From Entamoeba histolytica HM-1:IMSS (lineage: Eukaryota; Evosea; Mastigamoebida; Endamoebidae), in contig NW_001915146.1 in the NCBI RefSeq assembly GCF_000208925.1, positions 1,389-19,033 on the forward strand: DNA of 17,645 bases. The letters are read 5' to 3'. The notes under the pieces were generated by a model. That model was given only the letters and a program-made list of their open reading frames with translations. It did not search any database and was not told where the DNA came from. A program made the translations under genes and the position numbers. Position 1 is the first letter of the stretch. Each line of letters starts with the position of its first letter. Shown here piece after piece: positions 7,820 through 14,678 of this stretch.

Positions 7820-8974
7820 ATGTCTCAACAATCTACTAATGCCCATATTTATATTTATATGCTTGAACAAGGATATCGAGATGCAGCTAAAGTATTTAAA
7901 AAAGAAGCAAAAGTCGATTATGATGCCGAGGCTAGTTGTATAGAGTGTATTTCTGCATGTTCTTCACAATCATTAGAAAAGAAAGAAGGGATTGTAAGAA
8001 AATCTAGTTTATTACAAGACACTAAAAAGCCAGTAATTAAAACTGAGAAAGAAAAAAAAAAAGACAAAAAAGTATCGAAAAAAGAAGATGAAAAGAAAGC
8101 ATCAGAAAAATCAACACCAAAGAAAGATGAAAATAAACCAAAAAAACCAAAAAATGCTTATTTATTATTTTCATCAGAAAAGTACCCTCAATATAAGAAA
8201 CAGTTCCCTGATTTAAAAATATCAGAGATTGGTAAAAAAATAGGGGTCGAATGGAAAGAATTACCTGAAGAACAAAAGAAAAAATATATCGACCAATATT
8301 ATGCATCTAAAGCAGAGTATAATGATAAATTAAAAGAATATGATGCACAAACACTAAGCACTGAAGATAAAAAAGAAAAGAAATCAAAAAAAGTAACAAA
8401 GAAGGAAGATGAAAAGGCTACAGAAGAAAAAAAACCAAAGAAAGTTGAAATTAAAAAAGAAGATGAAAAACCAAAGAAGGTTGAAAGTAAGAAGGAAGAA
8501 AAAACAAAGAAGGTTGAAATAAAAAAAGAAGATGATGAAAAAACAAAGAAAGTTGAAATAAAAAAAGAAGATGAAAAAAAAGAAAAAAAACATTCAAAGA
8601 AAGAAGATAAGAAAAAAGAAGAAATGAAAAAGAATGAAGGAAAGAAAGAAAGTGATAAAAAAGAAGATACAAAAAAAGACAAGAAAGTGAAGAAGTCGGA
8701 AAAGAAAGATGAGATAAAAAAAGAGGATGAAAAAAAACATGAAAAGAAAGAGGAAAAAACAGAAGAAAAGAAACCTAAAAAACCTGAAAGTGAAAAAGAA
8801 GAAAGTAAAAAAGAAAAGAAACATTCAAAGAAAGAAGATAAGAAAAAGGATGAAGAAAAATCAAAAAAGGTTGAAGACAAGAAAAGTAAAAAACAAAAAA
8901 AGGATGAGTCAAGTTCATCTGATGAAGATATGAATACTGTTCTTCTTAAAATTCAAAAAAAAATAAAATCGTAA
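7820..8974 (+). CDS. LisH and HMG-box protein with long Lys/Glu-rich tail, probably nucleolar or chromatin-bound
   Basis: A 384-residue, single-exon protein. Residues 7-31 (NAHIYIYMLEQGYRDAAKVF...) match a LisH motif, a small dimerisation element. Residues 106-176 are a full HMG box: KPKKPKNAYLLF start, SEIGKKIGVEWKELPEEQK centre, and KYIDQYYASKAEYNDKLKEY end, so it should bind and bend DNA. A very charged region of KKE, KKVEIKKEDEK and KKHSKKEDKKK repeats (about 183-361) follows, then an acidic serine cluster DESSSSDED (362-370) suited to CK2 phosphorylation, and a short C-terminal helix (MNTVLLKIQKKIKS). An N-terminal LisH, KKE repeats and SSSSDED recall Nopp140/NOLC1-like nucleolar chaperones, while the HMG box is shared with HMGB and FACT-type proteins. 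Long antisense frames over the tail are shadows of the repeats. Nucleolar or chromatin location is inference. Confidence 0.9.
   Translation: MSQQSTNAHIYIYMLEQGYRDAAKVFKKEAKVDYDAEASCIECISACSSQSLEKKEGIVRKSSLLQDTKKPVIKTEKEKKKDKKVSKKEDEKKASEKSTPKKDENKPKKPKNAYLLFSSEKYPQYKKQFPDLKISEIGKKIGVEWKELPEEQKKKYIDQYYASKAEYNDKLKEYDAQTLSTEDKKEKKSKKVTKKEDEKATEEKKPKKVEIKKEDEKPKKVESKKEEKTKKVEIKKEDDEKTKKVEIKKEDEKKEKKHSKKEDKKKEEMKKNEGKKESDKKEDTKKDKKVKKSEKKDEIKKEDEKKHEKKEEKTEEKKPKKPESEKEESKKEKKHSKKEDKKKDEEKSKKVEDKKSKKQKKDESSSSDEDMNTVLLKIQKKIKS
8366..8902 (+). repeat. Lys/Glu-coding low-complexity repeat inside the LisH-HMG gene
   Basis: Imperfect tandem units coding KKVEIKKEDEK-like and KKEKKHSKKEDKKK-like peptides. 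One 26-base segment beginning CATTCAAAGAAAG is identical at 8591-8616 and 8822-8847, showing internal duplication about 230 bp apart. Copy number in such A-rich coding repeats may vary between strains. Confidence 0.75.
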
Positions 8975-9094
8975 ATATAAAAAATACACACATTCTTTCA
9001 AATGATTACTTTATTAATTTTAATTATATTTTAAATAGATAAAGAATTAACAATAGAAAAAAAAAATGAAAGATTAGAATTTAGGATAGTATAA

Positions 9095-9858
9095 TTAGAC
9101 AATAACCAAACAATTAATAGGATTTCTTTTTCTTGAACGAGTTATACAACGCATAGGATTTGAACAAATAGCATCATATGATTGAGAAGGTGTAAGACCA
9201 AGAGTCCTACCAAAATGTTGTAGTGAACGAAGAGACTTAAATGAATTTAATGAAGTAGCACCACTTGAAAGAATTAAATTTCTAGCTTTAGTTAATATGA
9301 TAAAGTCATGAATATTTGAAAAAATTTGAGAACGTAAATTTCCATTTTTAATAGATGAAAGAGATGACATCTTTATTTCAAAAAAAATTCCTCTTGTAAG
9401 AGCAGTTTTTATAGCATTTATATTAGTATAAAAAGAATACCGTAAAAAGTCTAATGTAATAATATCAGTAGTTGCTAATGAACATGTTTCATTAAATGCC
9501 CTTTCATTAGTTGGTTCTACTGATACTAAGTCAAATGACTTACCAATAACAACCTATTTCATTAAATATATTTAATGGACAAAAAAAATTAAAATAATAA
9601 ACAAACTAAAGAATGAAGTGTTTGTAAATTTGATACAATAAATGATGCTCTTGTAAGTTGTTTATGACTAGGTAATAATGAATATTCTCCACTAGGTAAA
9701 TTAGTTTGATATTGATATTTAGGTGGTTTAATGTCTTGGAAAAGCCTATTTTCTTTAATTTTAATAGCAAAAATTACATAGCGAAATTCATTAAAAAGAG
9801 GAGATTGGGATATTTCATTATATCCATTCTCTGAGTATTCAACACAGCAATCAGCCAT
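9095..9858 (-). CDS. RPP30: RNase P/MRP protein subunit Rpp30 (RNase P p30 family), two exons
   Basis: Exon 1 is 9858-9607 and exon 2 is 9553-9095; the 53-nt intron (9606-9554) starts GTTTGT and ends TAG. The product has 236 residues. Rpp30 is a TIM-barrel-like protein subunit of RNase P, which trims the 5' end of pre-tRNA, and of RNase MRP, which acts in rRNA maturation in the nucleolus. Family-like segments in order are RYVIFAIKI (strand 1 region), KQLTRASFIVSNLQTLHSL (human LTRLTIIVSD), KSFDLVSVEPTNERAFNETC (human YDVVAVFPKTEKLFHIAC), TTDIITLDF, NINAIKTALTRGIFFEI (human PPINVAIDRGLAFEL), ARNLILSSGATSLNSFKS (human GKNVIISSAAERPLEIRG), FGRTLGLTPSQSYDAICSNPMRCI (human LGLLFGLSESDAKAAVSTNCRAAL) and RSRKRN. 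It is shorter than human Rpp30 (268) mainly at the C-terminal tail. The 3' end faces the LisH-HMG gene, 120 bp away. Confidence 0.9.
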
Positions 9859-10579
9859 TTTTCGACTTTATTAGTTTTCGCCGTCAATTAAGTGATTTAA
9901 AAAGTGGTCAGCATTTTATTTTTCTTGGTATCAAATTAGTAGTTTTCCCTTGTATTTCTTCTTTTTTTTTCATTTTTGGTAATTGTTTTTTTTATTTCGC
10001 CATCAAATCAACTCTTTTGTTTCTTATTTATTACTAATAATCGTTTAGAATCTACGATTGATTTTTGAGAGTATATTGACTGAATTATCTAACGTTCAAT
10101 ACTATTTTATTAAAAAATCTTTTTATTTTAATCTTTATTTTTCTATATTCTTACTTTATCTTTTTTTAATTTTGTGCTATTTACTAATTTTCAAAGCTTC
10201 TTTTTTAAAACAACTTCTTGAAATAAACACATTACACTAACTTTCTGATGCAAGATAGTTTATAACAAAAAACTAAATAATTGAAGGTTCTAAACCATTT
10301 AAAAAGAATAAAAATAATGAATGAAAAAGAAGCTTTATTTTAGTTTAAATAAGTCACATAAACTATAGAATATCAAAAACCAAAAGAACAATAGAAAGAT
10401 TTATGACAAAATCATAAAAAAATTAACATACATTTAACATAAATATAATTTTAATAAGAAATATTTTCTTTAAAACTAAATATTATTAAATTCATTTTTT
10501 TAATAAAACTAAATTAATCTATAAAATAAAAATAGTTTTAGTAAAACTTCAATTAGACACAAATATGTTCTATTCAATT
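9859..10579. other. Intergenic region with two related GC-richer words
   Basis: This 721-bp spacer holds the promoter of Rpp30 (minus strand) and the downstream part of the helical-protein gene. The word TTCGCC(G/A)TCAA occurs at 9877-9887 and 9996-10006; CG-containing words are rare here, so the pair stands out. A 60-codon plus-strand frame at 10058-10240 has no ATG at its start and is not accepted. Nothing else can be supported. Confidence 0.5.
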
Positions 10580-11445
10580 CTATTCTTCATCCATTAAACA
10601 AACCATATTTTCTTGAACAAATTGAATAACAGGACCATTCATTAAAAGGTCATCTATTATTTGTTTTAAAACATTAATCACATCATTATTATTTGTTAAT
10701 GCAACATAATGATAAATTGACATAAGATGAATAGGTTTTAAGAGTACAATAATTTTCTTAATAGTTTCTATTCTATTTGCAATTATAGGTACATCATTAT
10801 TAATTTTATTAATAAATCCAATCAATGCATTTGACACTTCTTCTGGTGTTAATAAATCATGTTCAATAGAATAAAACACATCACTTGCCATTGCTAAATA
10901 TTCAATACAATCATTTTGTATTGTTGAAGCTTGACAAGTAGAATAGAGTAAAGCATCTTGAATTGCAAAACATGTTTTTGTAAGAATGATCCAAAATTTT
11001 ACATGAAATAGACCATGAACATAACTAGATTTAAGTTATATAATTATAAAATAGAAATAACAAAAAGATAAATCAAACTTGGATGCTAAACGATGAATAA
11101 TTTCCATTTGTTGATTATTTTCATAATACAAAGCTTTAAAAGCATTTACATTTCTTCCAAGATTCTAAAGAAATAAGTCTTTTATTTTCTTTTTAATAGA
11201 GACTGTTTTTTTTTTGGTTAGTAGATTTATTTAATATTACAAACAGAATAAAGGTCATCAGTAATTTTTTGTAAAGACGTTGTAATACCTTCAAAACTAT
11301 CACATGATGATTCTTCTACAAATTGAATAAATTCTTTCATATCATTCTTCATATCAGAAATTAATGGGATTGCATCTTCATATTCTCCAAAGAATTCAAC
11401 AGCTTTTAAGAAAGTAAGAGGTTGAGTTGGTAGATTAAGAGTCAT
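10580..11445 (-). CDS. Helical protein of unknown function, three exons
   Basis: Exons 11445-11245, 11164-11079 and 11024-10580 join in frame to 243 residues. Intron 1 (11244-11165, 80 nt) starts GTTTGT; intron 2 (11078-11025, 54 nt) starts GTTTGA; both end TAG. The ends fit exactly: 201 + 86 + 445 = 732 nt, with the codon AAT rebuilt across intron 2. The protein reads as a bundle of long helices: residues 9-40 (PLTFLKAVEFFGEYEDAIPL...), a middle part ending ASNYVHGLFHVKFW, then CIEYLAMASDVFYSIE, LTPEEVSNALIGFINKI, ETIKKIIVLLKP and DVINVLKQIIDDLLMNG. No signal peptide or membrane segment is evident. The helix order and the LTPEE segment faintly recall the CYRI/CYFIP (DUF1394) fold that binds Rac, but no diagnostic residue is seen, so I leave the function open. 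Gene structure is firmer than identity. Confidence 0.75.
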
Positions 11446-11614
11446 AAAATAATATTACTAGTTCTTTTTATGAAAAGAAAAAACCGAAATGAAAAGGAAC
11501 AAATAATAAAAAGAGAATTTTAAAAGATTTATCAAACATTTAAATAAAAACAATAACTCGTTTATGTGATTGTTTGTTTAATGATACTCATTCTTCATTT
11601 GTTATGACTATTCT

Positions 11615-12604
11615 TCAATTCGATAATGAATTGGTAGAATTTGATGGCTTTACTTTAAATTGATCACCAATGCATTGAATGTATACATAACAAGATGTAA
11701 CAACTCGAATTGTTTCAGGAAATCCCTTTTTTAGTCTAGCATCTTCAAGTTTTTTTAAACATTTATTAAAACTACCAACATTATATCTTAAATGGTTTTT
11801 ACGTTCTTTTTCTCCTTTAATTCCATCATAAATATTAATTCCTTTTAATTGAGTATATTCTTTAAAAACATCTACTGCAAGAATACTTGGAAATCCTTTG
11901 ATTCTTGCAACACTTTTTCCTTGTTCTATTATTTTTTTCATGACATCAATAACTAAATTGTAATTTACATCAAAAACACATTTTTGGGGATTTTTAAATA
12001 AAACACTTGTAGACAATTCTTCAGTCTCTTCTAAATCTACTTTTTTTTCTTCACTATGTTCTCTCATTGTTTTTAGTGTTATATCTTCAATAGTATCTGT
12101 TTCATCATCCTCAATAACTGTTTTCTTTTTAATTTCTTTTTTTCTTTCTTTTGTTGGTTGACGTGGCTTTTTCCGTTCTTCTTTTTCTAATGAGAGTCCT
12201 TTCATTTCAAATAATTGTGTTGTATTTGAATCTTCTCCTCCAACAAGAGCAAGTCCTATTATTTCATCATTTATTTCATTGTATTGTTTTTTTAATGTCA
12301 TTAGATCCCTATTCACATATTCCAACTTAGTTTCTAACAATGCTTTCTCTTGTTTAGTCTTTTCAATTTCACTTTTAATTCTTTCAAATTGAACTTTTTG
12401 TGTTGCTAATTCTAATTCTTTCTTTTCATCATTTTCTCGAAGTTGAAGAATCTCTTGTTTTAGTCTTTTCACTTCTTCTTCTGCTTTTGAGCATTTTATT
12501 TTCATCTCTTCTATATTTTTTTCTTTATCTTTCATCTGTTCTGCATTGCTCTTTAATTTACAATATTCATCTAAAGACAAAGTAATGTTCTTATCTACGC
12601 TCAT
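11615..12604 (-). CDS. Coiled-coil protein with conserved-looking C-terminal domain, function unknown
   Basis: A 329-residue, single-exon protein. Residues about 10-116 are a long coiled coil rich in Lys and Glu with heptad spacing (KLKSNAEQMKDKEKNIEEMK, RLKQEILQLREN, IKSEIEKTKQEKALLETKLE). A basic stretch, KKPRQPTKERKKEIKKK (145-161), could be a nuclear-localisation or nucleic-acid-binding segment and is followed by an acidic linker (EDDETDTIEDI). Residues about 205-318 look globular: NPQKCVFDVNYNLVIDVMKK, GKSVARIKGFPSILAVDVFK, RYNVGSFNKCLKKLEDARLK and GFPETIRVVTSCYVYIQ, followed by a Ser/Asn tail. I do not recognise this domain. The plan, a dimerising coiled coil plus basic patch plus small domain, would suit a nuclear or adaptor protein. 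It begins 224 bp from the end of the EF-hand gene on the same strand. Confidence 0.8.
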   Translation of the reverse strand: MSVDKNITLSLDEYCKLKSNAEQMKDKEKNIEEMKIKCSKAEEEVKRLKQEILQLRENDEKKELELATQKVQFERIKSEIEKTKQEKALLETKLEYVNRDLMTLKKQYNEINDEIIGLALVGGEDSNTTQLFEMKGLSLEKEERKKPRQPTKERKKEIKKKTVIEDDETDTIEDITLKTMREHSEEKKVDLEETEELSTSVLFKNPQKCVFDVNYNLVIDVMKKIIEQGKSVARIKGFPSILAVDVFKEYTQLKGINIYDGIKGEKERKNHLRYNVGSFNKCLKKLEDARLKKGFPETIRVVTSCYVYIQCIGDQFKVKPSNSTNSLSN

Positions 12605-12828
12605 TGACTCTTTTTGAAGATGGTTCTTTTTTATTTGATCCTTTGATTCTTTTCTTTTTCTTCATCTTTTCCTTTCTTTTTTTTCTCTTTCTACCATTTA
12701 TTTTCCCTAAGTTTTTAAAGAATAGATTTTATTTTAGGGTTTTTTATAACCCTCACTATTTTTATATTTACTAATAAAAATTTTTAAAAGAAATGTTAAA
12801 AATTATGAAACATCTTTCTTTCCTTTCT

Positions 12829-13038
12829 TTATTCGGACGTCACTACTCGCTTAAATTCTTCAAATGATATTTTCCCATCTTTATCTGTATCAGCTTCTTT
12901 AATCATAGCATTGATTTCCTCGTTTGTGAGTTTTTCTCCTAGTGTTGTCATAACCCTTTTTAAAGAGACAGTTGTAATATAGTCAGTACCTTCAAAAGCA
13001 AAAATGTCAAACACTTGACGAAGTTCTTCTTCAGTCAT
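12829..13038 (-). CDS. Single-lobe EF-hand (calmodulin-like) protein
   Basis: A 69-residue protein that aligns over its whole length with the C-terminal lobe of calmodulin ([11 protein letters not shown]..., [32 protein letters not shown]). It has two helix-loop-helix units. The first loop (residues 14-25, [12 protein letters not shown]) has lost the acidic residues at positions 1 and 12 and should not bind Ca2+. The second (50-61, [12 protein letters not shown]) has all canonical ligands: Asp at 1, 3 and 5, Ser at 9, Glu at 12. The protein is therefore half a calmodulin with one working site, like some myosin light-chain or small CaBP-type sensors. The ATG follows an in-frame TAA with no splice acceptor between, so an N-terminal lobe from an upstream exon is unlikely. 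A GAAC word lies about 20 bases upstream. The partner protein is unknown. Confidence 0.9.
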   Translation of the reverse strand: MTEEELRQVFDIFAFEGTDYITTVSLKRVMTTLGEKLTNEEINAMIKEADTDKDGKISFEEFKRVVTSE

Positions 13039-13263
13039 TTACTTTATTATTTTTTCATAGTTCTGTTTTTTGTCTCAAGAAAAAACTATTAATTATGACT
13101 TACCTTTTCAAATAAATTCAACAGCTATATCTTAGGAAGAATAAAAAGGTATCTCTTAGTTTTTTATTTGCTTGTCATTAATTATCCAATTATTATCACA
13201 TTCTCAAAAAGACATGAAAAATAAGAAAATCTAAACTGAATCTTAAAATTTTATTTAATCTTA

Positions 13264-13583
13264 ATGAAAGTAGAAAGTCTCGCAAAATTCAGAGAATACG
13301 CAGAAGCATTGTTCAGGGCTAATCAAAATGTTTGTTAAACAAAAGACTAAGGTTATTAGTCATGAATTTGTAATTCAAATTGAATTAAGAAAGGGTTGAA
13401 CTGATTAGATAGACAAGATATTTTATGAAGTATCGAGATGATGATTTGATTATTACTTTAAAAGTTACTGATAACGTTAAAACATATACCTACGACATTA
13501 AGGATAGAAAAGAAATGAATGCTGTTACTGAATTAAATATGAAAATGATGTCATACATGTCAGGAAGAACAAAATTGGAATAA
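13264..13583 (+). CDS. SRP9: Signal recognition particle 9 kDa protein (SRP9), two exons
   Basis: Exon 1 is 13264-13329 and exon 2 is 13413-13583; the 83-nt intron (13330-13412) starts GTTTGT and ends TAG. Unspliced, the frame stops after 24 codons. The spliced product has 78 residues. SRP9 pairs with SRP14 to form the Alu domain of the signal recognition particle, which slows translation while the ribosome is brought to the ER. The N-terminal helix MKVESLAKFREYAEALFRAN corresponds to human EEFSRAAEKLYLAD, and RYFMKYRDDDLIITLKVTDNV to human [21 protein letters not shown], including the conserved KYR. TYTYDIKDRKEMNAVTELNMKMMSYM matches the last strand and C-terminal helix. It is slightly shorter than human SRP9 (86). 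TATTTAAT lies about 10 bases before the ATG. Its stop is 75 bp from that of eIF1 on the other strand. Confidence 0.92.
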
Positions 13584-13658
13584 TCAATTCACTCCTTTTG
13601 GTAATTATTTTTCCAGTATTATATTTTAATGGAACAAATGAAATAATAAAAACTCAAT

Positions 13659-14046
13659 TTAGAAACCATGGATTTTAATATTTTCTGGAAGAAGAATACC
13701 TTCAGCAAGGAAGAAATTTGAGGCAGCTTTACGTTGATCACCTGATAACTTAAATTCAACTTCGCCATCTTTTGATTTTTGTAATGAGCCGTTACAATTA
13801 AATGTCTATAAATATTTAGTTATATTGAATTTATAAGTATCTTCAAAAAAAAAGACAAACACGTTTAAAGTGCTTAAGAATTAAATCAGCGTCATACCTT
13901 TCTGGAATACCTGTAATTGTTGTTACACATTTTCTTCCATTACGTTGTTGTATTCTAAAATGAACAATAAATGATCCTTTTCCTGAAATGGTTGATTCCT
14001 CAACTAGTTGGTCGTTATTTGTAATAAGTTCAGCTGATTCTGCCAT
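13659..14046 (-). CDS. EIF1: Translation initiation factor eIF1 (SUI1 family), two exons
   Basis: Exon 1 is 14046-13861 and exon 2 is 13805-13659; the 55-nt intron (13860-13806) starts GTTTGT and ends TAG. The product has 110 residues, the usual length of eIF1. eIF1 binds the 40S subunit near the P site and enforces correct AUG choice. Conserved features are VHFRIQQRNGRKCVTTITGI (29-48, human IHIRIQQRNGRKTLTTVQGI), YDADLILKHFKR (51-62), the CNGSLQ segment at the start of exon 2 (human CNGTVI), KLSGDQRKAASNFFLAEG (human QLQGDQRKNICQFLVEIG) and the C-terminal IKIHGF (human LKVHGF). The intron lies exactly in the loop before CNG. Two GAAC words sit close upstream of the ATG on the minus strand. 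The N-terminal tail is acidic and Ser/Thr-rich. Confidence 0.97.
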
Positions 14047-14307
14047 GATTGTGACTTTTGGTTCTTTTAGTTCTTTTTATGTTTTTGTCTTTCTTAAAAT
14101 TATATTTTTATTATATTTTTATTATTATTTTACTATTAAAACCCTATTCTTTTTTTTTATCACGCATTCAACTTTGACGTTTCATTAATATCAAAAAATG
14201 TGTTATAAAACATACAAGAAAGTACTAAGTAATTATAGAATGGAAATCAGGGTTTAAAAACAAAAAGTAATTAAAACAAAAGGACTAAATAATCACATTG
14301 AAGTTTA

Positions 14308-14556
14308 ATGGAAAGAGAAGAAAAATACGAAAAGCCACAAAAGAAACAAGTCCGTTCTGTTGACGATGTAAAAATATATTCAGTCAATCATCCAATTGAA
14401 CAAAAAGCAGTGAAAGAAAAACATTTTGTTGAAATTGATGATACAAAAAGTAAAAATGACATGAGAAAAGAATATAAATCACAAAAACATCAAAAGCCAA
14501 AAGGAAAAACACCTCAAAGAGGAGGTAAACGAATAGAACGATTTGAAGAAGATTAA
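14308..14556 (+). CDS. Small, highly charged basic protein of unknown function
   Basis: An 82-residue, single-exon frame with coding-like composition, starting MEREEKYEKPQKK and ending RIERFEED. It is about half charged residues and probably disordered: EREEKYEKPQKKQVRS, a middle with SVDDVKIYSVNHPIEQK, HFVEIDDTKSKND, then a basic part KSQKHQKPKGKTPQRGGKR with an RGG and an acidic end (FEED). Lys/Arg-rich parts with RGG are common in RNA- or ribosome-associated small proteins, so nucleic-acid binding is possible but unproven. It starts 261 bp from the eIF1 start on the opposite strand, so the two genes share a divergent promoter region; TATAAAAC at 14204-14211 and a leader ending AAGTTTA lie upstream. 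Confidence 0.65.
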   Translation: MEREEKYEKPQKKQVRSVDDVKIYSVNHPIEQKAVKEKHFVEIDDTKSKNDMRKEYKSQKHQKPKGKTPQRGGKRIERFEED

Positions 14557-14678
14557 ATAATATTTTGATGTCTTTTTTTTTCATAAATTGAAAGAAAATT
14601 CATTTATTTTTGTTTTTTTTATTGTTAAAAATATATTTCTTTACTAAAACTCAATTCAAATAAAATGAGAATATCATT

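Noticed and set aside
8037..8880. Long Phe/Ser-rich frames antisense to the LisH-HMG gene
   Set aside because: They are mirror images of Lys/Glu codons; the sense frame has clear LisH and HMG domains.
9095..9370. Separate 91-residue protein starting MSSLSS
   Set aside because: Its frame continues upstream into Rpp30 exon 2; the Met is internal.
10058..10240. 60-codon plus-strand frame
   Set aside because: It begins at TTG, not ATG, is made of Ile/Leu/Phe/Tyr codons expected from A+T-rich noise, and has no promoter or splice support.
11078..11079. Alternative GTTATT donor for intron 2 of the three-exon helical gene
   Set aside because: It would place exon 3 in a frame that stops within a few codons; the GTTTGA donor keeps the frame.
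13039..13130. Upstream exon adding an N-terminal lobe to the EF-hand protein (a GGTAAGT word is present on the minus strand)
   Set aside because: An in-frame TAA directly precedes the ATG, no acceptor lies between, and the upstream DNA shows no EF-hand-like coding sequence.
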